A stretch of 14,563 bases of DNA from NCBI GenBank assembly GCA_029880275.1, contig JAOUOQ010000024.1, forward strand, positions 1-14,563. Direction: 5' to 3'. Below the pieces are notes generated by a model, which saw only the letters and a list, made by a program, of their open reading frames with translations, had not been told where the DNA came from and did not search any database. The position numbers were made by a program, and so were the translations under genes. Every line of letters starts with the position of its first letter. Positions within the stretch are counted from its first letter, which is position 1. Positions 1 to 8,127 of this stretch are shown one piece after another. This DNA is from Candidatus Aminicenantota bacterium (GTDB taxonomy: Bacteria > Acidobacteriota > B3-B38 > Guanabaribacteriales > B3-B38).

Positions 1-2402
1 TGGAGGTCTGGGTCTACCCCTTTAAGATAGCGCACGATTTGCACCTGTCATTCAGGCTTGAGAATGAGGTTTTTCCTGAGGGGCTGGAAAGATTCGCAGA
101 GCGTATTATTGTTCGACCCGAGTCGACCACCATCGTCTATTCCCACCCCGCATTTACCGTGCGAGAGACCATATTTATCCCTTTAGAGACCAGCGCAGCG
201 GTGATACTGCTGGATGTGGAGACCAGCCAGCCTCTGAGGCTCATGGTCAGCTTTGTGCCCGACCTTAAGCCTATGTGGCCCGGTGGGTTGGGGGGTCAGT
301 ACTGCCGGTGGGAAGAAGAAGTCAACGCCTTTTTGATAACTGAGAGCCGTCGTCATTATGCGGCAGCTGTAGGTTCGCCCATAACCGACAGATTCTCCCG
401 GGGTCCCGCCCATCGGCTGCCAGGAGCCCCTTCCTGGTTTGAGATGGAGCTGGAGCAGGAGTTCTGCAGCCAGCACCTGATACCAATAGTCATAGCCGGA
501 GGAATGGATGGGGTGGACGATGTTTTCCGCAGCTATTCCAGGATTCTGAAGTCAATCCCAGAGCTTTACAGAAAGAACCTTGCCCATTATCAGCAATTGA
601 GGCAGGAGTTTCTCCAGGTGGAAACCCCGGAGAAGGAGCTCAACTTAGCCTTTGAGTGGGCTAAGGTAGCCCTCGACCGGGGGTTGGTGTGCAATCCCAG
701 GCTGGGCTGCGGGCTGGTGGCGGGGTTTGGGCCTTCGGGCAACAGCGAGCGCCCAGGATTTGCCTGGTATTTTGGCGGCGACACTATGCTGAACTCCCTT
801 GCCATCAACAGCTATGGCGATTTTGCTACTGTCCGACAGGCGCTGGCGCTGCTCAGAAAATATCAGCGAGAGGACGGGAAGATAATGCACGAGCTCTCGC
901 AGAGCGCCTTCCTCATACCCTGGTTTGAGGAATACCCTTACGGCTATTACCATGCCGAGACCTCACCCTTCTATATAATAAGCCTCCACGATTACTACTC
1001 AGCCAGCGGAGACCATCGGTTTCTGACTGACAGTTGGGCTTCGCTTAAAAGGGCTTATCAATATTGCCTGACCACGGACACCGATGGGGATGGTCTGATG
1101 GAGAACAGCAAAGCCGGGCTGGGGGCGGTGGAGGTCGGCTCTCTGCTGAAGGGGATTCATCAGGAGATTTATTTGGCCGGGCTGAGTACCGAGGCTCTGC
1201 GCTGTATGGGGGAACTGGCCGAGGCTATGGGAGAAACCGATTTGAAGGAGGAGTGCCAGAGGATGTTCCGCCGTGCCCTCCAATCCCTTCGGGGGAGGTT
1301 CTGGGATGAAGACACCAATCAATATGCCTTTTGCATCGCCCAGGATGGCAGCCTGGTGAAGGAAGCCACCGCCTGGCCTGCAGTTCCCATGCTATTCAAT
1401 CTTTTTGAGGAAGAGAGGGCTTCGGGGGTGCTGGCTCATTTGGCCTCTGCCGCTATGAGCACCGATTGGGGAGTGCGGATGCTGGCTAATACCAGCCGGC
1501 ATTACCAGCCTTTGGCTTACAACAACGGGGCTGTCTGGCCCTTCATTACCGGCTATGTCTCTCTGGCAGAATACCGCTACCACCGGAGCGTCCCGGCAAT
1601 GACGCACCTGATGAGCATCGCCCGCCTGACTTTTATTGACGCTCTGGGCTTTGTGCCCGAGCTCCTCTCAGGAGAGTTCTATCGGACCATAGAAGCCTCG
1701 GTCCCCCATCAGCTCTTCTCATCGGGGATGGTGATAACCCCTCTGGTGCGGGGATTACTCGGCTTGAAAGGGGATGCCCCTCAGAGGATAATTGCGCTTG
1801 CTCCCCATCTCCCTGCCAGCTGGGAAGAGATAAAGGTGAGAAATTTCCGGATAGGGGATGGAGTCTTTTCATTTGATATTAAGAGGAATGGTAACAAATA
1901 TTCTGTATCCGCCTCTGGCACAGCCTCCACTCCTTATAAGCTGGTATTCTCCCCGGCGTTTGCTCTGGGGACAAACATCAAAGGAGTATCAATTGACGGG
2001 GAGGATGCTCCTTTTGAAGAGGAACCAGGGAAGCACGACCTCCATTGCCGGGTGGAAGCGGAGCTCAGCCGGTCACGGCTGATTGAGATAACCTATCAGC
2101 AGGGGATTGAGATAATCCCCCCTCCTTTAAAGACCAACCCGGGCGACCGCTCCACCAGTCTTCGGATAATTGATTGGGCTTTGAATGGAGATAGCTTTAA
2201 GGTTACAGTGGAAGGGATGAGAGGGGCGTGCTATCAGCTGGAGCTAAAAACGCCTTTTGAGGTGGAGTCGGTTGCTGGGGGAGAGATGGTCAAAGATGAA
2301 GGGGATTTTAAAGCTGTGGAGGTCGCTTTTGCCGCTGAAGGGGAGGGGAGGTATCAGCAAAAGGAGGTTATAATCCATTTGAAAAGAAGGGGGGGAGATT
2401 AA
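1..2402 (+). CDS. Glycogen-debranching-type six-hairpin glycosidase (amylo-alpha-1,6-glucosidase family), 5'-truncated by the window
   Basis: The frame is open to the left edge (first full codon at base 3) and encodes EVWVYPFKI before the TTG at 39. That resembles the N-terminal part of debranching-type enzymes, so the true start lies outside and TTG 39 is not the start. About 799 residues are visible and the stop is TAA at 2400-2402. Residues ~1-190 look like the N-terminal beta-sandwich. Residues ~205-600 carry the (alpha/alpha)6 toroid signatures: WYFGGD (~255), QREDGKI (~288), YHAETSPFYI (~315), DTDGDGLMEN (~359), GAVEVGSLL (~374) and NNGAVWPF (~507). The acidic residues in these blocks are the expected catalytic and substrate-binding positions. 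The last ~190 residues look like a beta-rich C-terminal domain. By family the enzyme hydrolyses alpha-linked glucan branch points, probably in the cytoplasm. Exact specificity (glycogen, trehalose-like or another oligosaccharide) cannot be read from the motifs. It converges on the glycan operon; a functional link is not shown. Confidence 0.75.
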   Translation, partial: EVWVYPFKIAHDLHLSFRLENEVFPEGLERFAERIIVRPESTTIVYSHPAFTVRETIFIPLETSAAVILLDVETSQPLRLMVSFVPDLKPMWPGGLGGQYCRWEEEVNAFLITESRRHYAAAVGSPITDRFSRGPAHRLPGAPSWFEMELEQEFCSQHLIPIVIAGGMDGVDDVFRSYSRILKSIPELYRKNLAHYQQLRQEFLQVETPEKELNLAFEWAKVALDRGLVCNPRLGCGLVAGFGPSGNSERPGFAWYFGGDTMLNSLAINSYGDFATVRQALALLRKYQREDGKIMHELSQSAFLIPWFEEYPYGYYHAETSPFYIISLHDYYSASGDHRFLTDSWASLKRAYQYCLTTDTDGDGLMENSKAGLGAVEVGSLLKGIHQEIYLAGLSTEALRCMGELAEAMGETDLKEECQRMFRRALQSLRGRFWDEDTNQYAFCIAQDGSLVKEATAWPAVPMLFNLFEEERASGVLAHLASAAMSTDWGVRMLANTSRHYQPLAYNNGAVWPFITGYVSLAEYRYHRSVPAMTHLMSIARLTFIDALGFVPELLSGEFYRTIEASVPHQLFSSGMVITPLVRGLLGLKGDAPQRIIALAPHLPASWEEIKVRNFRIGDGVFSFDIKRNGNKYSVSASGTASTPYKLVFSPAFALGTNIKGVSIDGEDAPFEEEPGKHDLHCRVEAELSRSRLIEITYQQGIEIIPPPLKTNPGDRSTSLRIIDWALNGDSFKVTVEGMRGACYQLELKTPFEVESVAGGEMVKDEGDFKAVEVAFAAEGEGRYQQKEVIIHLKRRGGD

Positions 2403-2415
2403 GGGGCGACGGTTT

Positions 2416-3354
2416 TCAGGAGGCTATTTTCTTTTTAAAGTATTCTACAGTCTTAAGCAGTCCCTCCTCAATGCTCACCTTGGGAGACCAATGGAGAAGC
2501 TTTTTGGCTTTGGAGATGTCAGGTTGACGGACTTTGGGGTCGTTTTCTGGCAGGGGGCAGTGGACTATCTTGCTTTTACTACCGGTTAATTTTATGATCA
2601 TATTGGCAATGTCAAGGATAGTCATCTCCTCGGGGTTGCCCAGGTTAATGGGCAAATTGTAATCAGATAACATCAGGTGATAGAGACCCTCCACCATATC
2701 CGAGATGTAACAGAAGCTGCGGGTTTGCGAACCATCACCGAAGACGGTCAACTCCTCTCCCCGTAGAGCCTGGCAGATGAAAGTGGGGATGGCGCGACCA
2801 TCGTCAATCCGCATTCGGGGACCAAAGGTGTTGAAGATGCGAGCTATTTTGGTGTCCACTTTATGGATGCGGTGATAAGCGATAGTCATCGCCTCGGCAA
2901 AGCGCTTGGCTTCGTCATAAACCCCCCGAGGACCTATGGGGTTCACATTGCCCCAATAGTCCTCGCTTTGAGGGCTGACCAGAGGGTCGCCGTAGACCTC
3001 CGAGGTGGATGCCAGCAAAAAGGTGGCCGACTTGTTTTTTGCCAGCCCCAGGGCTTTGTGAGTTCCCAGGGAGCCGACCTTAAGGGTCTGTATGGGGAGT
3101 TCCATATAATCGCGGGGGCTGGCGGGGCTGGCAAAGTGGAGAATGCAGTCAAGCTCCTTATCTATGAAGATATAGTTAGTGACATTATGATGGATGAAGA
3201 GAAAATCTTTATCATAAAGGTGTCTTATGTTCTCAATTGCGCCGGTAATCAAATTATCCATGCAGATAACCGAGAAGCCTTGCTCCAGCAAATATTCTGC
3301 CAGGTGAGAACCGATAAATCCCGAGCCTCCGGTAATGAGAACTCTTTTTTTCAT
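2416..3354 (-). CDS. uxs: UDP-glucuronate decarboxylase (UDP-xylose synthase), SDR family
   Basis: A 312-residue extended short-chain dehydrogenase/reductase. The N-terminus has the NAD-binding motif GGSGFIGSH (9-17). HFASPASPRDY (73-83), TSEVYGDP (117-124) and YWGNVNPIGPR (133-143) are diagnostic of UDP-glucuronate decarboxylases rather than of other sugar epimerases. The catalytic pair is Tyr146 and Lys150 in YDEAK. FGDGSQTRSF (~205-214) and the PxxDPKVRQPDISKA block near residue 275 are the usual sugar-nucleotide-binding regions. Length is typical of soluble bacterial forms. The reaction converts UDP-glucuronate to UDP-xylose and CO2, with transient oxidation by bound NAD. It is the last gene of the minus-strand glycan cluster, 52 bp after the phosphotransferase gene, so it most likely supplies a xylosyl donor to the glycosyltransferases. 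The dehydrogenase that makes UDP-glucuronate is not in the window. The ATG lacks a strong Shine-Dalgarno sequence. Confidence 0.88.
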   Translation of the reverse strand: MKKRVLITGGSGFIGSHLAEYLLEQGFSVICMDNLITGAIENIRHLYDKDFLFIHHNVTNYIFIDKELDCILHFASPASPRDYMELPIQTLKVGSLGTHKALGLAKNKSATFLLASTSEVYGDPLVSPQSEDYWGNVNPIGPRGVYDEAKRFAEAMTIAYHRIHKVDTKIARIFNTFGPRMRIDDGRAIPTFICQALRGEELTVFGDGSQTRSFCYISDMVEGLYHLMLSDYNLPINLGNPEEMTILDIANMIIKLTGSKSKIVHCPLPENDPKVRQPDISKAKKLLHWSPKVSIEEGLLKTVEYFKKKIAS

Positions 3355-3406
3355 AATTGAGAGCTCATCGATATGAATTTGAGTTTGATAACAGTTCCCC
3401 TCTGGG

Positions 3407-4840
3407 CTAATAGGCGTTCTTCTGAATCAAGCTGTTCCAGAGGGTTAACCATAAGATTTTCAGGTCAAACGCCAGGGACCAGTTTTCTATATAGTAAAGG
3501 TCATATTCAATTCTCTTCTTAAGCGAAGTGTCCCCACGCCAACCGTTGACCTGCGCCCAACCGGTCATTCCTGACTTGACCTTATGGCGGAGCATATACT
3601 GAGGGATCTTCTCTTTAAAATCTCCTACAAATTGCGGTCTTTCCGGACGGGGTCCCACCAGGCTCATCTCACCTTTCAGGATATTGAATAATTGAGGCAA
3701 CTCATCGAGGCTGAAGCGTCTCAAGAATTTGCCCACCATGGTTCTGCGGGGGTCGTCCTGCTTAGCCCATACCGGTCCGGTTTGTTGTTCGGCGTCAACA
3801 ACCATAGAGCGAAATTTATAAATCAAAAAGGGATTACCGTCAAGCCCCATCCGTTCCTGTCTGTAAAACACGGGTCCCGGAGATGAAAGCTTAATGGCCA
3901 GGGCGATAAAAGGAAAAAAGGGAAGCGAGATAAGCAGCCCTATAGTGGCCACCGTCATGTCGAGGACCCTTTTTGCTAATACTTTCCAACCCTCCAGAGG
4001 GATAGCGGTTAGGTTTATTATGGGTATGCCGTCCAGTTCCTCTACACCAGCTTTTATGGCTATATATTCCAGCAAATCGGGAATAAGCCTAACATCAATC
4101 CCCTCTCGATGAGCTACTTTTATCATCTCCAGCATCTTCTTGTGGGCGCGCAGGGGGAGGGCTATGAAGAGTTGGTCGACCCTTTGGTGCTTAATCAGTC
4201 GAGGGAAATCAGAGAGTTTCCCTACAACTCTAATGCCTTTATAATCGCTGTGGAGCCTGGCGGGGTCATCGTCCAAAAACCCTATTACCTTAAACCCCAA
4301 CTCACTGTGGTAAATAATCCTGTCCACAATGAGCCTTCCCAAATCTCCTGCCCCGGTGATTAAGACCTTCTTGATGTACAGACCCCGGCGATGGGCTTGT
4401 TCCAGAAGAAGTCGCATTAACATGCGAAAGCCATACACCATAATTATATCGAGAGCGAGAAAGATAGCGATAACTAATCGGGAGTATTCCAGAGGGGCAA
4501 CTCCCGGTTGAAACTGATAATAGGTTCGATAATAGAGGGTGAGACCCCAGGTGATGACAGTAGCCAGAGTAGCGGCGACGAAGATAGAGAAGAGGTCGTC
4601 GATGCGCGATTTTTCCCGGGGGGGTTGATAGAGTTTGCGGAAGTAAAAGGTGATGGGCCAGATTAAAGAGATAAAGGGGAGGAGCTTGAAATATTGGAAG
4701 ATATCTGGTATTCCCTTGGTAACTGGAATAATCTTGAGGGTGAAACGGACATAATAGGCGAGTATAAAGGCAAGATTGGTGACTATCAAATCACCTATCA
4801 GGAGGATGCTAATCCACATCCGGCGCTGGTGTCTAAGCAT
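3407..4840 (-). CDS. Polyprenyl-phosphate sugar-1-phosphate transferase, WcaJ/CpsE-like (exopolysaccharide initiation)
   Basis: A 477-residue membrane protein that starts glycan assembly by moving a sugar-1-phosphate from a UDP-sugar to undecaprenyl phosphate. Four hydrophobic segments lie at about 9-32, 51-68, 83-104 and 119-142. A Rossmann-like CoA_binding_3 domain follows, with ITGAGDLGRLI (161-171). The C-terminal bacterial sugar transferase domain begins with the re-entrant membrane segment near 290-318 and PGPVFYRQER (321-330). It includes KFRSM (342-346), the catalytic Asp379-Glu380 pair in DELPQLFNILKGE, SLVGPRPE (393-400) and GMTGWAQVNGWRGDTS (424-439). All key blocks are intact and length is typical of the long, WcaJ-type class. 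The TRG-type start is the ATG at 4840, which overlaps the end of the upstream GT4 gene by 8 bp; a GGAGGG purine run lies ~12 nt upstream, within that gene. This suggests translational coupling. The family usually takes UDP-glucose or UDP-galactose; specificity here is unknown. Confidence 0.9.
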   Translation of the reverse strand: MLRHQRRMWISILLIGDLIVTNLAFILAYYVRFTLKIIPVTKGIPDIFQYFKLLPFISLIWPITFYFRKLYQPPREKSRIDDLFSIFVAATLATVITWGLTLYYRTYYQFQPGVAPLEYSRLVIAIFLALDIIMVYGFRMLMRLLLEQAHRRGLYIKKVLITGAGDLGRLIVDRIIYHSELGFKVIGFLDDDPARLHSDYKGIRVVGKLSDFPRLIKHQRVDQLFIALPLRAHKKMLEMIKVAHREGIDVRLIPDLLEYIAIKAGVEELDGIPIINLTAIPLEGWKVLAKRVLDMTVATIGLLISLPFFPFIALAIKLSSPGPVFYRQERMGLDGNPFLIYKFRSMVVDAEQQTGPVWAKQDDPRRTMVGKFLRRFSLDELPQLFNILKGEMSLVGPRPERPQFVGDFKEKIPQYMLRHKVKSGMTGWAQVNGWRGDTSLKKRIEYDLYYIENWSLAFDLKILWLTLWNSLIQKNAY

Positions 4841-5948
4841 CTGTCTTGGAATCCCTCCTCAAGTTGCCAAGGGTATCGGAGATAAAATCTGTCACACTTT
4901 GTTTGAATTTTTCACGGGAAAATCTCAGTGCGTTAGCTCGTATTTTCTTTTTATTAAAACTCATTTTGTAGAATTTGTCAATAGCGTTTTTCAGAGAAGC
5001 AGGAGCCTGTTGGTCGAAGAAAACACCGGTCTCCTCTTCAATAATCGATTCCAAAGCCCCTCCTTTTCTGAAAGCGATCACCGGTCGCCCACAAGCCTGA
5101 GCTTCCAGCGAGGTGAGGCCGAAATCCTCTACTCCCGGAAATATAAGAGCCTGGCAGGTCTGGTAGAGGTTTCTGATCTCTTCATTGGAGAGCTCCCCCA
5201 GAAAGGTGATGTTTTTATTAGCCATCCTCTTCAGGCGAGATAGCTCCGGCCCCTTTCCCACAATCCTGAGCGGCAGCTTGAGCTGGTTCAGGGTTTCGAT
5301 AGCTAAATCTATCCTTTTATAAGGCACCAACGCAGATACAATGAGGAAGAAGTCCTCCGGCTCACTCCCGGGGACGAAGAATTCGGTATCCACCGGAGGA
5401 TAGATTACCACCGACTTTCGGTTATAATGGCGCCTTATGCGGGAGGCAACATTTTCAGAGTTGGCAATGAAGTAATCAACCCGTGCGCTTGAGGTCACAT
5501 CCCACATCCTCAGATAGTTGATAAAGAGGGGTATCAGTTTGCGGCTAAAGAAACCAAGACGCTGAGAGGGGAAATAGTCGTGATACAGGTCCCAGGCATA
5601 TCTCATAGGAGTATTGCAATAGCAGATGTGGATGGCATCGGAAGGGACAATCACTCCCTTGGCCGCGCAGTGGCTGATGCTGATAATCAGGTCGTATCCT
5701 CGGAGGTCGAATTGCTCAATGGCGGTGGGGAACAGGGGCAGGTAGTGGCGGTATCTGGCAGAGGCAAAGGGGAGCCGCTTGATGAAGGAGGTCTTGATAG
5801 GCATCCCCTCTATTATAGGTGAGGTCGCTCCTGGAATATGAAGGAGGGTAAAGATGGTAGCCTCGGGATAGATTTCACAGAAAACTTCCAGTATCTTCTC
5901 CCCGCCGCGCATCCCGGTGAGCCAATCGTGGACAAGAGCAGCCTTCAT
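4833..5948 (-). CDS. GT4-family glycosyltransferase, WbaZ/MtfB-like
   Basis: A 371-residue retaining GT-B glycosyltransferase. The N-terminus MKAALVHDWLTGMRGGEK (1-18), with the glycine-rich acceptor-side loop, is typical of the mannosyltransferase-like (WbaZ/MtfB) branch of GT4, and so is CYCNTPMRYAWD (109-120). The donor-binding half has VSALVPYKR (204-212, Lys211/Arg212 facing the donor phosphates) and the E-x7-E motif Glu274/Glu282 in EDFGLTSLEAQACGRPV. No signal peptide or transmembrane segment is evident, so it probably acts on the cytoplasmic face of the membrane. It differs clearly from the other three GT4 proteins of the cluster, which share a GIDxR-type start. It overlaps the sugar-phosphate transferase gene by 8 bp. 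It likely adds an early hexose to the lipid-linked glycan; donor and linkage cannot be told. Confidence 0.85.
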   Translation of the reverse strand: MKAALVHDWLTGMRGGEKILEVFCEIYPEATIFTLLHIPGATSPIIEGMPIKTSFIKRLPFASARYRHYLPLFPTAIEQFDLRGYDLIISISHCAAKGVIVPSDAIHICYCNTPMRYAWDLYHDYFPSQRLGFFSRKLIPLFINYLRMWDVTSSARVDYFIANSENVASRIRRHYNRKSVVIYPPVDTEFFVPGSEPEDFFLIVSALVPYKRIDLAIETLNQLKLPLRIVGKGPELSRLKRMANKNITFLGELSNEEIRNLYQTCQALIFPGVEDFGLTSLEAQACGRPVIAFRKGGALESIIEEETGVFFDQQAPASLKNAIDKFYKMSFNKKKIRANALRFSREKFKQSVTDFISDTLGNLRRDSKTDA

Positions 5949-6005
5949 CTGTTATCACTTCTTCCTTTCCGCAAAAGCGTCTCCGCAGCCTCTGTTGTTA
6001 GAAGG

Positions 6006-6034
6006 ATAATATCATATCGGGGTTCTTTTTTAAA
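6006..6034 (-). promoter_or_regulatory. Possible internal promoter in the glycan cluster
   Basis: The 96-bp gap 5949-6044 is one of the widest inside the minus-strand cluster. Read on the minus strand it holds TTTAAA (6029-6034), a 17-nt spacer and TATTAT (6006-6011), ~60 nt upstream of the GT4 start at 5948. The -35 match is only 4/6. An AGGAAG purine run precedes the ATG. It could give the last three genes separate expression; weak evidence. Confidence 0.3.
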
Positions 6035-6044
6035 GCGCTATGCT

Positions 6045-7160
6045 CTACTTAGCTAAGATTTGAGCAAAGAGCGCCAGATATCGTCGGGCTGATTCCTCCC
6101 ATGAATATCTTTTTGCCTGCTGAGCTCCCCGTCGGATCAGCTCCTCCCTTAAGGGTCTATTCTCCATCAACTGCTGTATTCCTTCGGCAATCTCCTCCAC
6201 CTGGTGCGGGTCAACCATAAGCGCGGCATCCCCTAGAACCTCTGGAAGGGAGGAAAGGTTGGAGGCGAGTACCGGCGTGCCGCAGGCCATAGCCTCCAGG
6301 GGGGGCAGCCCGAAGCCCTCGTAAAAAGAAGGAAAGGCGAAAAGCTCCGCCAGATGATAGAGACAACAGAGTTCCTCCTTATTGACATAGCCCAAGAATC
6401 TGACCTCCGCACCGAGGCTCAATCGGTCAATAGTCTCACTTATTGGTGATGATTTATCCCTCTCTCCCCCCGCTATGACCAGCTTCAAGCCTCTCTCTCG
6501 TCTCCCACGCAGTAGGGCGAAAGCCTTTAACAGATTAGTGAGGTTTTTATGGGGTTTTAGGTTCCCCACAAAAAGGATGAAGGGGTAGTCTGTCTGAAAT
6601 CTCTCTTTCGCCCTCAAAAGCTCATCTTCATCGGGCTGGCGAAAGAAGTGGGGGTCAATACCGTTATATATGACCTCTATTGGGCTGGCATATCGGGGAA
6701 AAAGCCTCTGTATGTCTGCTCTGGAGTGGTGAGAGACGGCGACCACCTTTTCCGCCTTAGCCAGAGCTCGACTTATCATGAACCTGGCATAATAGTACGC
6801 CCCCTTATGGGGCAAGTTTTCTGGAAAGAGGAGATGGATGACATCGTGGATGGTCACTATCGCCCGGCAAGGAGTGAGCAGAGGGAGGACATAGTGAGGG
6901 GAGAAGTAAAGCTCGAGTTTGAGCCTCTTTGCCTTCCGGGAGAGGGAGAAGTGTTCCCTGAGGGAGTAGTTAGCTGACCTGTCAACCACAGGATGAAAGT
7001 TCTCGCCCAGCTGAGGGAGACTCTCCATGTCCTGTGGTCGACAGAAGAGGATATACTGGTTTTCGGAATCGAGCCGTGAGAACTGACCGATGAGGTTTTC
7101 GATATAAGTCCCTATTCCATAATCCTTTATCTTACGGATGTCTATCCCGATTTTTCCCAT
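6045..7160 (-). CDS. GT4-family glycosyltransferase
   Basis: A 371-residue GT-B glycosyltransferase. It starts with GIDIRK (5-10) followed by GIGTYIENL (15-23), the N-terminal domain variant common in exopolysaccharide GT4 enzymes. TIHDVIHLLFPE (103-114) and AVSHHSRADI (141-150) are N-domain landmarks. In the C-terminal half are FVGNLKPHKNL (197-207, with Lys205) and the E-x7-E pair Glu281/Glu289 in EGFGLPPLEAMACGTPV. All expected donor-binding residues are present. No membrane segment is seen. The start ATG at 7160 lies 13 bp after the stop of the GT2 gene with a GAGG run very close upstream. It is paralogous in layout to the products of 8124-9248 and 9283-10422. The probable role is extension of the lipid-linked repeat unit; donor sugar unknown. 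Confidence 0.87.
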   Translation of the reverse strand: MGKIGIDIRKIKDYGIGTYIENLIGQFSRLDSENQYILFCRPQDMESLPQLGENFHPVVDRSANYSLREHFSLSRKAKRLKLELYFSPHYVLPLLTPCRAIVTIHDVIHLLFPENLPHKGAYYYARFMISRALAKAEKVVAVSHHSRADIQRLFPRYASPIEVIYNGIDPHFFRQPDEDELLRAKERFQTDYPFILFVGNLKPHKNLTNLLKAFALLRGRRERGLKLVIAGGERDKSSPISETIDRLSLGAEVRFLGYVNKEELCCLYHLAELFAFPSFYEGFGLPPLEAMACGTPVLASNLSSLPEVLGDAALMVDPHQVEEIAEGIQQLMENRPLREELIRRGAQQAKRYSWEESARRYLALFAQILAK

Positions 7161-7173
7161 TTCCTCTGTCTCT

Positions 7174-8127
7174 TTAAGGGATTACCTCATCGGCGCTGTA
7201 TTTAGCTCTGGCAACTAAGCTGAGCAGCTCCTTGCTGAGATTATAGTTGTCCCGCGCCTGGCTCTTCCTGGTTATAAAGTATGCCAGTCGGCTGGCGAGC
7301 CTGGAGAGGGTAAACTTGCAAAGCAGATAAATCCTCAGCATGGTCCACCGAACCCGCCCATAGTGTTTACGGTAGAAATGGAGCTGACTCTTCCGATAAG
7401 CCTTCAAAGCTGCTGCCCTGTTGGTCTCCATACTTTTACCGCGCAGGTGGATGACCTCCGCTGAAGGGGTATACAGTATCTCCCACCCTTTCTTCCTTAT
7501 CCGATGGCATAGGTCGACATCTTCCAGAAACATAAAAAAATTCTGGTCGAAATCTCCCACCTCTTCCAGAGCTTCCCGCCGAGCCAGCATGCAGGCTCCG
7601 GTTACCCAATGAGGGTGGTGGAGTTGTCTGCTTTTTCTTTGGAGATGCCGTGTTATAAGCCGGTTCCCCTTCTCATATCTACGGCTGATAAACCTTTGCC
7701 AGAACTCATTGGCCAGATTGACCATTCTCCCCCAGGAGAGCTGGAGCGTTCCATCCTCGTTGAGCAGCCGGCACCCCAGAATCCCTACTTTATTCCCCTT
7801 CTGCATCGTTTCCACCAGGGCATCAACAGAACCAGACAGAAGCATGGTGTCCGGATTGAGGAAGAGGACGAACTCCCCCCGGCATCTCTGCAGAGCCTGG
7901 TTATTAGCGGGAGCAAATCCTATGTTCTCTTTATTCTCTATCAGGGTAATCTGGGGAAAATCCCTTCTTACCATCTCCACGCTGTTGTCAGAGGAGCTGT
8001 TGTCCACCACCAGTACCTCAAAAGGGGTCGTCGGGTTGCTCTGGTAAAGGGAAGCGAGGCATTTTTTTAAAAAATCACTGCTGTTGTAGTTAACTATTAT
8101 TATAGAGAGCTTAATAACAGCTTTCAT
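7174..8127 (-). CDS. GT2-family glycosyltransferase, rhamnosyltransferase (WbbL)-like
   Basis: A 317-residue inverting GT-A glycosyltransferase. It opens with LSIIIVNYNS (7-16) and VLVVDNSSSD (38-47), the nucleotide-binding start of GT2 enzymes. The metal/donor-binding Asp is in LNPDT (90-94). WVTGACMLARREA (174-186) and LEDVDLCHRIRKKGW (201-215), holding the presumed catalytic Glu/Asp, place it in the WbbL/rhamnosyltransferase-like subgroup. The C-terminal ~70 residues are basic with a mildly hydrophobic stretch (about 265-285) and may contact the membrane. The start codon overlaps the previous gene's stop in an ATGA junction (8124-8127), a sign of translational coupling. Rhamnose transfer is suggested by similarity of motif order only; no dTDP-rhamnose genes are in the window. 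Confidence 0.87.
   Translation of the reverse strand: MKAVIKLSIIIVNYNSSDFLKKCLASLYQSNPTTPFEVLVVDNSSSDNSVEMVRRDFPQITLIENKENIGFAPANNQALQRCRGEFVLFLNPDTMLLSGSVDALVETMQKGNKVGILGCRLLNEDGTLQLSWGRMVNLANEFWQRFISRRYEKGNRLITRHLQRKSRQLHHPHWVTGACMLARREALEEVGDFDQNFFMFLEDVDLCHRIRKKGWEILYTPSAEVIHLRGKSMETNRAAALKAYRKSQLHFYRKHYGRVRWTMLRIYLLCKFTLSRLASRLAYFITRKSQARDNYNLSKELLSLVARAKYSADEVIP

Noticed and set aside
39..41. TTG as the start of the debranching-type gene
   Set aside because: The same frame is open to the left edge and its product (EVWVYPFKI) fits the family, so the gene begins outside the window.
2863..3360. 165-codon plus-strand frame opposite the UDP-xylose synthase gene
   Set aside because: It lies entirely antisense to a well-supported gene and has no recognisable domain.
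7609..8070. 153-codon plus-strand frame opposite the GT2 gene
   Set aside because: It is fully antisense to a clear GT2 gene, without a ribosome-binding site or known motif.
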